Positions 1-6,355 are shown, numbered from the stretch's first letter. The stretch is DNA of 6,826 bases from JBMCLJ01 sp048615375 (GCA_048615375.1 JBMCLJ010000074.1:1-6826), one strand, 5' to 3'. A program made the numbers and translations. Notes: a model not told the origin generated them from the sequence alone.

Positions 1-103
1 CTTTCCCTGTACTCCTTTTCTTTTGAGGTTGAATAACAGGTTGGGCATTATATTGTGGCTGTTGAGGATTAACAGCTTGCTGCGGTTGTTGTTGTGTTTC
101 CAT
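1..103 (-). CDS. Gln/Pro-rich protein, N-terminal fragment (runs off the window)
   Basis: An open frame starts with ATG at 103 on the minus strand and leaves the window after 34 codons with no stop. The visible part is low-complexity and dominated by Gln, Pro, Asn and Ala (it begins METQQQPQQAV), then turns basic (QKKRSTGK) at the edge. This layout, a disordered polar head followed by a positive patch, is common just before a first membrane helix in small bacterial membrane proteins, but no helix is visible here. It is divergent from the helicase gene, with 105 bp between the two starts. There is no Shine-Dalgarno sequence; a TATAAA hexamer lies four bases upstream of ATG. The function cannot be told from this piece. 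That it is a real gene start is fairly likely, because the frame is open to the edge and shares an upstream motif with the gene starting at 2946. Confidence 0.6.
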   Translation of the reverse strand, partial: METQQQPQQAVNPQQPQYNAQPVIQPQKKRSTGK

Positions 104-104
104 A

Positions 105-116
105 ATTTTTATACGT
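105..116 (-). promoter_or_regulatory. ACGTATAAAAAT start-proximal motif, copy 1 (possible -10 region)
   Basis: Read on the minus strand, the 12-mer ACGTATAAAAAT ends one base before the ATG at 103. It contains TATAAA (108-113), which matches the -10 consensus at five of six positions. The same 12-mer overlaps the start codon of the gene beginning at 2946. No convincing -35 box is seen 16-18 bp upstream. With only four bases between TATAAA and ATG, transcription would begin at or within the start codon, so the exact role is uncertain. Confidence 0.4.
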
Positions 117-183
117 TAAATACTTGTACTAATGATACTTTTTTCTGAAATGTATGGCAAATTATTTTTCTCGTATCAAAACT

Positions 184-192
184 TGTTATAAT
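184..192 (+). promoter_or_regulatory. Extended -10 promoter of the DEAH-box helicase gene
   Basis: TG (184-185), one base, then a perfect TATAAT (187-192) form an extended -10 element. Transcription would start near 199, leaving a leader of about ten bases before ATG at 209. That leader (cctcaacctaaacct region) has no purine-rich Shine-Dalgarno sequence. No good -35 hexamer is seen at the 17-bp spacing, as is usual for extended -10 promoters. Confidence 0.6.
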
Positions 193-208
193 ACCTCAAC
201 CTAAACCT

Positions 209-2368
209 ATGATTGACTTTTCTAAAATCACGATTGATCCTGATTTGCCTATTGCAGGGTATGAGGAGGAAATAATTACTAAATTTGAGGCCTCTTCCAA
301 TATGATCATTATCGGAGAAACCGGCTCGGGGAAGACAACCCAGGTACCCATAATGCTCCTTAAATCTCTGCAAAAATACCAGGATGTCCCGAAAGGCAAA
401 ATTGCGGTTACAGAACCTCGAAGGCTGGCAGCTACCTCTGTAGCGGAGTATGTTTCGAGCCTTGTGCACGATGAACTGGGTAATACAATCGGGTATAAAA
501 TCAGATTCAGCGAAGCGGCATCTGATGATTCAGAAGTCATTTTCATGACAGACGGTATCCTGCTGCGTGAGGCTCAGCTTGACCCTTTGCTTATGCAGTA
601 TTCAGTTATCATGGTCGATGAAGCCCATGAACGGAACGTGAATTCTGACTTTGTTATTGGTCTGCTTGTTGATGTCCAGAAAAGAAGGAGAGATAAAGGG
701 CTGGTTCCGTTAAAAATAATTGTTACCTCTGCTACGCTTGAAAAAGAAAAATTTGAGGACTACTTTAACGAAATAGAACATGAACCCCTTGGAATCGTTG
801 AAGTACCCGGAAGATTGTACCCGATTACCACCATCTATCAGGAAAAGGATGTGCTGGATTACGAAATAGAAGCCGCGGACACCGTTGAACGCATAGTCAA
901 TGAAAAAGCGCAAGACAAGCCAGGTGATATCCTTATTTTCATGCCCGGAAAAAGAGAGATAGAAAAAACACGCGAAGCTATCCAGACATTACCGGATTTT
1001 GAATCCCTGAACCTTGAGATCATCACCGTCCACGCCAATTTACCAATTGAAGAGCAACAGGAGATTTTTAAAGAAAGTGATAAACGTAAGGTAGTTATCG
1101 CTACTAATATCGCTGAAACTTCCTTGACTGTACCCGGCATTGTATACGTTATTGATTCAGGTTTGATCAAACAAATGGAATTCAACCCGAACTCCGGGAT
1201 GAACTCGCTCGTGACTAAACATCATTCCCGTAAAGGTCTCGAACAGCGTAAGGGACGTGCGGGTCGGGTAGAGCCGGGCATGTACTACGGACTCTACACC
1301 GCGCAATCATTTAAGGAGCGCCAGGAATTTCAGACTCCGGAGATACTGCGCACCTCACTGTCCCAGATTGTATTGGTAATGAAAAACATTGGTATTGCCA
1401 ATGTGGAGCACTTCAGATTTATTGACCAGCCGGATATTCGGTTACTTCGTAATGCGCTTCTGGATTTAAAGCGATATGGCGCGATCGACCATAACGAACG
1501 GATTACACGTAAAGGCGAGATAATGGCTAACCTGCCCCTTGAGCCTAAATTATCAAATCTGGTTATTGAAGCTGATAAACATCGCTGCCTTGAGTCTGTA
1601 TGCATTATCTGCTCTTTCCTGGAATTAAAACCTGTACAACAATATAAGACATATGACGACTTCCTGCAGGAAGAAGTCGCGAAATACCAGCAGGAACGTG
1701 AAGATGCAGAAGTTAACATCGAATATATTGATTACCAGGATCTGGAGGAGCTTGAAGACAGGGCGAGAACGATGTTTACGCAATACCAGAGCATAAGTAG
1801 AAAATTTGAGTACAAAGGATCAGATTTTTTAACATATTTAAATATCTGGAACCGCTGGCAGTGTAATAAAGATAATCCAGGATGGGCGGATAAGCACTAT
1901 CTATCAAGTGAAACCCTGGAAGAAGCGGCGAATATCCTTGAAGAACTCCTTGAGATCTCCGCGAAGTCCGGGTTCGAACCGGTAGATAAAAAAAGCAAGG
2001 ATCTGTATAAACGAATTGAAAAAACTATTGTAAAAGCTTTTAAGTACAACATGCTTGTACGGCAGAGAAATACTTTATACAGAAAAATTAATACCAGAGA
2101 ATCAGATATTCGACTGCATCGGTCTTCCGTACTCCTTGAAAACAAACCTGAGTACGCGGTAGCGTATGAAGTGATAGAAATCAGTGAAATCGACGCTCTT
2201 CCCAAGCTCAGTGCCCGCACCCTGCATACAATTGAGTCGCACGTAGTACAGCATTACTTTCCTAAAACCTTTAAAAAAGTTCGACGTGAACACGAACGTT
2301 CCCGCAACTCCCGGCGTAAATCCGCATTCAAAAAAAGCCGACACGGAAACCGAAGAAGGCGGAGGTAA
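209..2368 (+). CDS. hrpA: HrpA-like DEAH-box ATP-dependent RNA helicase
   Basis: Superfamily 2 DEAH/RHA RNA helicase, 719 residues, cytoplasmic, expected to unwind or remodel RNA with ATP; HrpA of E. coli acts on stalled ribosomes. The motifs are all present and in order: Walker A GETGSGKT (36-43), TEPRRLAA (68-75), DEAH (137-140), SAT (174-176), LIFMPG (242-247), TNIAETSLTV (299-308) and QRKGRAGR (346-353). Winged-helix and ratchet (HA2-like) sequence follows at about 390-490, and an OB-fold-like region at about 615-685. The last 30 residues are a very basic Arg/Lys tail ending in RRRRR, probably an RNA-binding extension. At 719 residues it is much shorter than E. coli HrpA (about 1300), lacking the long C-terminal region; HrpB (about 800) is the other bacterial relative. 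ATG at 209 fits the -10 at 187-192. The stop is TAA, and it is convergent with the next gene across only 8 bp. The family is certain; HrpA rather than a sister subgroup is less so. Confidence 0.93.
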   Translation: MIDFSKITIDPDLPIAGYEEEIITKFEASSNMIIIGETGSGKTTQVPIMLLKSLQKYQDVPKGKIAVTEPRRLAATSVAEYVSSLVHDELGNTIGYKIRFSEAASDDSEVIFMTDGILLREAQLDPLLMQYSVIMVDEAHERNVNSDFVIGLLVDVQKRRRDKGLVPLKIIVTSATLEKEKFEDYFNEIEHEPLGIVEVPGRLYPITTIYQEKDVLDYEIEAADTVERIVNEKAQDKPGDILIFMPGKREIEKTREAIQTLPDFESLNLEIITVHANLPIEEQQEIFKESDKRKVVIATNIAETSLTVPGIVYVIDSGLIKQMEFNPNSGMNSLVTKHHSRKGLEQRKGRAGRVEPGMYYGLYTAQSFKERQEFQTPEILRTSLSQIVLVMKNIGIANVEHFRFIDQPDIRLLRNALLDLKRYGAIDHNERITRKGEIMANLPLEPKLSNLVIEADKHRCLESVCIICSFLELKPVQQYKTYDDFLQEEVAKYQQEREDAEVNIEYIDYQDLEELEDRARTMFTQYQSISRKFEYKGSDFLTYLNIWNRWQCNKDNPGWADKHYLSSETLEEAANILEELLEISAKSGFEPVDKKSKDLYKRIEKTIVKAFKYNMLVRQRNTLYRKINTRESDIRLHRSSVLLENKPEYAVAYEVIEISEIDALPKLSARTLHTIESHVVQHYFPKTFKKVRREHERSRNSRRKSAFKKSRHGNRRRRR

Positions 2369-2376
2369 ATGGATAT

Positions 2377-2946
2377 TTATTCTACTAGTATAGCTCTTAA
2401 AACATGCCTAGGAATGTTGTTATTCATTGCCAAATCCCTGTACATTGCTTCTTCTTCATGAATCTGTCTTGTTCTAGATTCATGTATATGTGAACATAAC
2501 TCATCCCATTGTATAGTCATAATTCGATACGCCTCAACTGGTGCAGCTCCTGCTAAATCAATGTACTTTATTCCTTCGATAGGATACAATCCATCTTTTT
2601 TTGAAAAACTCCTGAAACAAGCACCCATGCACCCTGAAGACTTTGGTCTTATAATCACGAACCTCATCGCTTCAAAAACTTCTTGAGATGCTAGCATGGT
2701 ATCAAAGGTAGCTGCTCTTGCTACATCGGCTATACAGCTGGATGTACCCTGTATTTGTGAATGATATTCTTCTATCGGTAGATGAACACTACTGTAATTT
2801 CCATAAAGGGAGTGAACGATTAGCCCTCGTGAGTTCGGATCATGATAAAATCTGTCATAATCTGCGAATATACCCGGGACGAAATTGCAAGAAGAGCCTG
2901 TCCCAAAATGATCAACGGGAGTTCGACGTGTTTGAAGATCTTCCAT
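2377..2946 (-). CDS. Hypothetical protein, 189 residues, unrecognised family
   Basis: I do not recognise this protein. It is a soluble-looking 189-residue product with no signal peptide or membrane segment. It has five Cys (20, 71, 106, 110, 151), including a CMGAC pair at 106-110, and many His and Tyr. A hydrophobic strand FVIIRP (96-101) lies mid-protein, and the C-terminal third (about 145-189) looks helical and charged, with HEEEAMYRDLA at 163-173. Codon use differs from the neighbours: 9 of its 16 Ile codons are ATA and 10 of its 14 Arg codons are AGA or AGG, whereas the helicase mostly uses ATT/ATC. This suggests later acquisition or low expression. The start at 2946 is the first ATG of the frame; there is no Shine-Dalgarno sequence, and the upstream 12-mer ACGTATAAAAAT is shared with the gene at 103. 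It lies downstream of glyA on the same strand, 59 bp away. The length and the absence of a competing frame argue that it is real. Confidence 0.72.
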   Translation of the reverse strand: MEDLQTRRTPVDHFGTGSSCNFVPGIFADYDRFYHDPNSRGLIVHSLYGNYSSVHLPIEEYHSQIQGTSSCIADVARAATFDTMLASQEVFEAMRFVIIRPKSSGCMGACFRSFSKKDGLYPIEGIKYIDLAGAAPVEAYRIMTIQWDELCSHIHESRTRQIHEEEAMYRDLAMNNNIPRHVLRAILVE

Positions 2947-2980
2947 TTTTATACGTAATAAAAACTATTTGATTTGTCAA
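2945..2980 (-). promoter_or_regulatory. Putative promoter of the 189-residue gene, with ACGTATAAAAAT motif copy 2
   Basis: On the minus strand a perfect TTGACA (2975-2980) sits upstream of the shared 12-mer ACGTATAAAAAT (2945-2956), whose last two bases are the AT of the start codon. At a 17-bp spacer the -10 would be TACGTA (2952-2957), a weak match. The better hexamer TATAAA (2948-2953) is 21 bp from TTGACA and only one base from ATG. The promoter call is therefore tentative, though the pieces are suggestive. Confidence 0.4.
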
Positions 2981-2982
2981 AT
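2960..2982 (-). terminator. Weak AT-rich hairpin after glyA, possible intrinsic terminator
   Basis: A perfect 6-bp inverted repeat, ATTTGA and TCAAAT (2967-2972 and 2977-2982), encloses a four-base loop. On the minus strand it is followed two bases later by five T residues (2964-2960), giving the shape of a Rho-independent terminator 24 bp beyond the glyA stop. The stem is short and A/T-rich, so it would be weak. It also contains the TTGACA of the next gene's putative promoter. Confidence 0.35.
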
Positions 2983-3005
2983 TTTTATATATACATTACA
3001 TAGTA

Positions 3006-4298
3006 TTAAACGGGCAATGGGTAGCGAGAGCAAAACTCCTTCACTTCTTCATGGAGTTTGGCGAGTCTGGCTTCATCTTCACGGTGCGTAATTGCTTCAT
3101 CAATCCACCTTGCGATATGTTCCATCTCCGCTTCCTTCATACCTCGTGTAGTCATCGCAGGGGTTCCAAGACGCAAGCCACTTGGATCAACTGGTGATCG
3201 TGGATCGTCAGGAATTGGGCTTTTACTTGCAGTAAGCCCAACTGCATCAAGCGTTACTTCAACCTGCTTTCCAGAAAGACTGGAAGACGTTATCGTATCG
3301 ATTACCATTAAGTGATTGTCAGTACCATTAGTGACCAGTTTATATCCCCGTTGCATTAATTCATCAGCTAGTTTCTTCGCGTTACTTTTGATCTGTTTTG
3401 CGTATTCTTTAAATTCAGGTCTGAGTGCCTGACCAAACGCAACCGCTTTTGCCAGGACATTGTTCATATGCGGACCACCCTGGAATCCGGGAAATACTGC
3501 CCGGTCGATGAGAGTAGCAAGGTTTTCAAGAGTTTTTTCAGTTTGTTTCAGAGGATTTCCTGCCTTTCCCATACTTAAGATCATCGCGCCACGAGGACCA
3601 CGAAGCGTTTTATGTGTAGTTGTAGAAACCACATGGAATCCTGCCTCGAATGGATTATTCATTTCACCGGCCGCTATTAATCCCGCGATATGCGCGACAT
3701 CCGCCCACGCTACCGCGCCAACTTCATCTGCAATTTCTTTAAACTTCCGATAATCGAGATCCCTGGGGTATGAAGAGTAACCAGCAAGAATCATTTTAGG
3801 TTTATTCTTTTTCGCGATATCTCTGAGTGCTTCAAAATCAATCTCTCCAGTTTCTGTGTCTTTAATTTTGTAACGTACAAAGTTGTACATTTCTGACATT
3901 ATGGTTACCGGGTGACCATGAGTGAGATGTCCGCCGTGAGATAAGTCCATTCCCAGTATTGTGTCTCCTAACTCGCACCACGCTCCTAAAACCGCGTAGT
4001 TCGCAGGAGCACCTGAATGTGGCTGGACATTCGCGTGATCACAGCCGAACAGCTTTTTTGCCCGCTCAATAGCTATCAGCTCAATCTCATCAGTATTTTC
4101 CTGACCGCCGTAATATCGTTTGCCAGGATATCCTTCAGAATATTTATTGGTAAAAACTGAACCAAGCGCCTCAAGCACTTCTGGAAATACATAATTCTCT
4201 GAAGCGATCAGTTCGATACCTTCCTGCTGGCGTTTATATTCAGCAGAAAGGGCATTCGCAAGTTGCGGATCTGTTTTTGATAAGCGTAATTTATTCAT
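3006..4298 (-). CDS. glyA: Serine hydroxymethyltransferase
   Basis: PLP enzyme of fold type I, 430 residues, full length for bacterial GlyA. It interconverts serine plus tetrahydrofolate with glycine plus 5,10-methylene-tetrahydrofolate in the cytoplasm, feeding one-carbon units to purine, thymidylate and methionine synthesis. Visible signatures: IELIASENY (28-36), YSEGYPGKRYYGG (53-65), HSGAPAN (94-100), the cofactor Asp200 and His203 in WADVAHIAGL, the PLP-site motif STTTHKTLRGPRG with Lys230 as the Schiff-base lysine, and RLGTPAMTTRG (376-386) with the substrate-carboxylate Arg. No key residue is missing. ATG at 4298 is the natural family start (NKLRLSKTDPQ). There is no Shine-Dalgarno sequence; a -10-like TACTAT lies exactly six bases upstream, implying a leaderless mRNA. 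It looks monocistronic: a 206-bp gap precedes it and a weak hairpin follows. Confidence 0.97.
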   Translation of the reverse strand: MNKLRLSKTDPQLANALSAEYKRQQEGIELIASENYVFPEVLEALGSVFTNKYSEGYPGKRYYGGQENTDEIELIAIERAKKLFGCDHANVQPHSGAPANYAVLGAWCELGDTILGMDLSHGGHLTHGHPVTIMSEMYNFVRYKIKDTETGEIDFEALRDIAKKNKPKMILAGYSSYPRDLDYRKFKEIADEVGAVAWADVAHIAGLIAAGEMNNPFEAGFHVVSTTTHKTLRGPRGAMILSMGKAGNPLKQTEKTLENLATLIDRAVFPGFQGGPHMNNVLAKAVAFGQALRPEFKEYAKQIKSNAKKLADELMQRGYKLVTNGTDNHLMVIDTITSSSLSGKQVEVTLDAVGLTASKSPIPDDPRSPVDPSGLRLGTPAMTTRGMKEAEMEHIARWIDEAITHREDEARLAKLHEEVKEFCSRYPLPV

Positions 4299-4304
4299 TA
4301 TGAA

Positions 4305-4310
4305 ATAGTA
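4305..4310 (-). promoter_or_regulatory. -10 element of glyA (predicted leaderless start)
   Basis: On the minus strand TACTAT occupies 4310-4305 and is separated from the glyA ATG by exactly six bases (TTCATA), so the expected transcription start is the A of ATG. A TG lies two bases upstream of the hexamer, one base off the ideal extended -10. No good -35 box is seen, and no Shine-Dalgarno sequence is present. Confidence 0.45.
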
Positions 4311-4353
4311 TTCAATAATTTTGAAGAATTATTCAAGTTTATTTGTCTCTTAA

Positions 4354-4587
4354 CGGGAACTACAATGTGATTACGTTCACAATGGTACAACATATCCAGC
4401 GCAATGGGTGGTAAAGTGTACTCAAGTTGTTTTAGCTACTAAACCATGGGTGATAGATTTTAGTACTTGGAGAGGTGATATGCAAATGAAAGTCTACTCA
4501 GGCGTTACTTTCCAACAGCTATGCTGCTCAGCACAGTTTCCATTTGCTCGCGTTCATATTCCAGTCCCTGAGGGTGTCTTGCAATAA
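4354..4587 (+). pseudogene. Cryptic plus-strand open frame, possible remnant of a CBM5/12-like chitin-binding module
   Basis: After a TAA at 4351-4353 the plus strand is open for 77 codons to a TAA at 4585-4587. The first 50 codons lie in the gap between two minus-strand genes; the rest overlap the 3' end of the gene at 4505-5212. The intergenic part reads like protein rather than noise. The segment CDYVHNGTTYPAQWVVKCTQ (residues 5-24 of the open stretch) resembles the GD-x-V-x-HNG-xx-Y-x-A-x-WW core of carbohydrate-binding modules of families 5/12, with Cys where two Gly are expected and one residue missing. There is no ATG before codon 46, no promoter and no ribosome site, so it is more likely a decayed fragment than a working gene. 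Chance is a real alternative. Confidence 0.22.
4366..4381. promoter_or_regulatory. CRP-like palindrome TGTGA-N6-TCACA upstream of glyA
   Basis: The sequence holds a perfect 5-bp inverted repeat, TGTGA, six bases, TCACA, the spacing and half-sites of CRP/FNR-superfamily operators. It lies 68 bp upstream of the glyA start, at about -68 if the mRNA is leaderless, a position usable by an activator. No CRP-family gene is visible in this window, and the site falls inside the cryptic frame at 4354-4587, so it may be coincidental. Confidence 0.3.
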
Positions 4588-5212
4588 ACATATGTATCTG
4601 CTCTTCGCGGAAAATCGAATAGGTAACGATTCTGTACCCTGGAGCTGTGGGCATAGCCACTTCTGCTGTATATTCCGCATAACATCCTCTAAGATCTCCC
4701 GGTGTTGTAATAGCCGAACCAGCGTATACCACACCGCTATACACTTCGTTATTCAGCAACGTTTTTTCCATTTCCCTGCTGAGATCTTCACATGCCTGAT
4801 TCTTCAGCTCACCAAGTGTATTTTCCCGGCTCACCACGTGAATACTCGTCCCATTGAGGAGATCACTGTACTCCGCAATATCTTCGTTCGTCGCTGTCCA
4901 GTATGAAGGGTAATAAAAAGAAATTGTATCCGGCTCTTTATAAAGTTCAGCCTTCGCGTAGTCCTGTTCTTCTAACGCTTCTCCATCAACTGTACTGGCT
5001 GTCTCCGGGAATTTTTCACGGTTTTTTTCAATAACAAGGTAATAAAAAGATGCCGCAAATATACCTGTAACAACGATAAGTACTATAATCGCGATTGCAA
5101 CTGTTTTTAGAGGAAATCCTGCTGAAGACCTGGATTGAGTATCTGATTCCACAGTACTTGCAGTCTTCATATCGTCACCTGTAGCTTCTTGCTTAGTCTG
5201 CTCCTTTTCCAT
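4505..5212 (-). CDS. Single-pass membrane protein with PsbP/DcrB-like extracytoplasmic domain
   Basis: A 235-residue protein. It has a polar, probably cytoplasmic head of about 35 residues, rich in Glu, Thr and Ser, then one strong membrane helix (about 37-60, VAIAIIVLIVVTGIFAASFYYLV), a charged spacer and a folded outer domain from about 95 to 233. That domain opens with ISFYYPSYWTATNED (97-111), like the F-x-YP-x-xW start of PsbP/DcrB/Mog1-type folds. It closes with a strand-helix end, RIVTYSIFREEQIHMFI (194-210) then EREQMETVLSSIAV, also typical of that fold. Cys141 and Cys177 could form a disulfide outside the membrane. The fold assignment is by pattern only. Such domains often mark small envelope proteins of unknown role. 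ATG at 5212 is supported by a -10 exactly six bases upstream. It follows the lipoprotein gene on the same strand with a 70-bp gap and its own promoter. The stop is TAA. Confidence 0.82.
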   Translation of the reverse strand: MEKEQTKQEATGDDMKTASTVESDTQSRSSAGFPLKTVAIAIIVLIVVTGIFAASFYYLVIEKNREKFPETASTVDGEALEEQDYAKAELYKEPDTISFYYPSYWTATNEDIAEYSDLLNGTSIHVVSRENTLGELKNQACEDLSREMEKTLLNNEVYSGVVYAGSAITTPGDLRGCYAEYTAEVAMPTAPGYRIVTYSIFREEQIHMFIARHPQGLEYEREQMETVLSSIAVGK

Positions 5213-5218
5213 AGTACA

Positions 5219-5227
5219 ATTTTATCA
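5219..5227 (-). promoter_or_regulatory. Extended -10 promoter, predicted leaderless
   Basis: On the minus strand TG, A, TAAAAT (5227-5219) form an extended -10 element. Six bases (TGTACT) then precede ATG at 5212, so transcription should begin at the start codon. There is no Shine-Dalgarno sequence and no convincing -35 box. Confidence 0.5.
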
Positions 5228-5282
5228 TGAAATCAGAAAAAATAATCCCAGGGTTGAGCAATAATTTAGTACGTATCTCTCA

Positions 5283-6341
5283 TTATTTTGCAAGTGAACG
5301 GGCAACAGCATTAACATAATAAGCGGGTAGAACAACGAAATATGGAGCTCCTTCAGAAGAAAGGAGCGTAGATGAAATCACACCGACAATCTGTCCATTT
5401 TTGTTATATACTGGAGTACCATAATGACCTTCATCCAGCTGGATATCACCTGCAAGAGATACTGTATACCTCTGTAAAGGCTTGAGTGCTCTACCTGTAT
5501 TCCGATTCTCAGCACCTGAACCATAGGCATGTACGGTGCCATATACAAGCTCACCATTATACAGAATAAAAATGTCATCATTCACTTCCGGCACTTCATT
5601 ACTGAATGTCGGAACTCTTCCAGCTATATCAAGGATGTCTTGACCGTTGCCTTGCATAGTGCAGTATATTTCCTGGCGCAAAGTATGTGGTGATCCTAAA
5701 AAGTGTGGTGATGCTCCCATATCGACAAAATTTATTATTGCATCAGGCTCATTCACGACAGATTCAGGTACTTCTACTCTCCTGCCTGTATCTGTAATCT
5801 CAGTAAATTCAAGAGGTGTACTTCGCCAACGACTAAGAAACCCACGATCAGCCTCTACACGCGGAGTAGGTATATCTAAAAAAAATGCTCTTCCAGGCAG
5901 GATATTGCCAATAGCAATTTGTCTTGCAGTACAGATTTGTTCTACACGTTCACTCTCCTGTCTCCCAGGTAGTTCCGCGACAAATACTGTGCCCACGTCA
6001 ATTAATGCGGATGATTCAGGTACAGCTCCTACATTTCTGACGAAAACACGCTGCGACCTTACGGCGAGTGCTTGTAGTTTCTCTTTTTCCTCTAAAGGGA
6101 GGATGTTCAACGCTGAAGAATTCCCGATAAGAGAAGATGATTTCTCCTGCTCTTGAGTTGATGTACATGAAGCAAGTAGTAAAACCCACGAAAGAAAACC
6201 AATAGTTACCAGGCCTCGAACATGTCTGGTTAAACGTTCAGTATCAACTCCTGAGCCTGTCGGGGCAGAAAGCATCCATGGCTTAAGCCAGGTCATACGA
6301 AATTTATCAAGGTATTGTTTATCTCCTACCTCATCAGTCAC
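5283..6341 (-). CDS. Lipoprotein with a trypsin-like domain, probably a catalytically dead protease
   Basis: Up to 352 residues. A hydrophobic stretch (about 43-58) ends in the lipobox LLASC, so signal peptidase II should cleave before Cys59 and leave the protein lipid-anchored outside the membrane. A polar linker (59-80) leads to a domain with the pattern of chymotrypsin-fold serine proteases: VGTVFVAE (116-123), ICTARQIA (136-143) where TAAHC-like sequence is expected, PDAIINF (199-205) at the Asp site, and DEGHYGTPVYNKNGQIVGVIS (303-323) in place of GDSGGPV. The catalytic His and Ser positions thus read Gln141 and Tyr307 while Asp200 is kept, so I infer loss of proteolysis and perhaps a binding role. 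The start is uncertain. GTG at 6341 gives a long acidic N-terminus; ATG at 6296 (residue 16) leaves a shorter signal region and has TG-A-TAAATT four bases upstream. Family assignment rests on these motifs alone. It is divergent from the GH18-like gene. Confidence 0.8.
   Translation of the reverse strand: MTDEVGDKQYLDKFRMTWLKPWMLSAPTGSGVDTERLTRHVRGLVTIGFLSWVLLLASCTSTQEQEKSSSLIGNSSALNILPLEEKEKLQALAVRSQRVFVRNVGAVPESSALIDVGTVFVAELPGRQESERVEQICTARQIAIGNILPGRAFFLDIPTPRVEADRGFLSRWRSTPLEFTEITDTGRRVEVPESVVNEPDAIINFVDMGASPHFLGSPHTLRQEIYCTMQGNGQDILDIAGRVPTFSNEVPEVNDDIFILYNGELVYGTVHAYGSGAENRNTGRALKPLQRYTVSLAGDIQLDEGHYGTPVYNKNGQIVGVISSTLLSSEGAPYFVVLPAYYVNAVARSLAK
6301..6309 (-). promoter_or_regulatory. 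Possible extended -10 supporting an internal ATG start at 6296
   Basis: On the minus strand TG, A, TAAATT (6309-6301) is followed by four bases and the ATG at 6296. It closely resembles the TG-A-TAAAAT element before the gene starting at 5212. If used, the lipoprotein starts at residue 16 of the long form. The spacing is two bases shorter than at the other predicted leaderless starts. Confidence 0.3.
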
Positions 6342-6355
6342 ATCGTATTTAAGTA

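Noticed and set aside
133..178. TGATAC and GTATCA, a spaced inverted repeat between the first gene and the helicase, considered as an operator.
   Set aside because: Six-base arms separated by 34 bases are expected by chance in AT-rich spacer DNA, and nothing else supports it.
2366..2400. Search for a terminator between the convergent helicase and the 189-residue gene.
   Set aside because: Only 8 bp separate the stops, and the nearby palindrome TACTAGTA has no GC stem or T-run.
3058..3753. Plus-strand open frames of 85 and 97 codons inside glyA.
   Set aside because: They are antisense to a fully conserved glyA, have no start signals and resemble no protein family.
4488..4512. Inverted repeat GAAAGT/ACTTTC with a 13-base loop spanning the stop codon of the membrane protein gene, considered as a terminator.
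   Set aside because: The stem is short, the loop is large and there is no T-run after it on the minus strand.
5647..6156. A 169-codon plus-strand frame opposite the lipoprotein gene.
   Set aside because: The minus-strand frame has a lipobox and conserved protease-fold motifs. The antisense translation is Ser/Thr/Cys-rich without motifs, and no promoter was seen.
209..6341. Possible UGA recoding, as in some CPR lineages, because all five complete genes end in TAA.
   Set aside because: No gene contains an in-frame TGA, and every conserved motif reads correctly with the standard bacterial code. Five TAA stops alone fit an AT-leaning genome.
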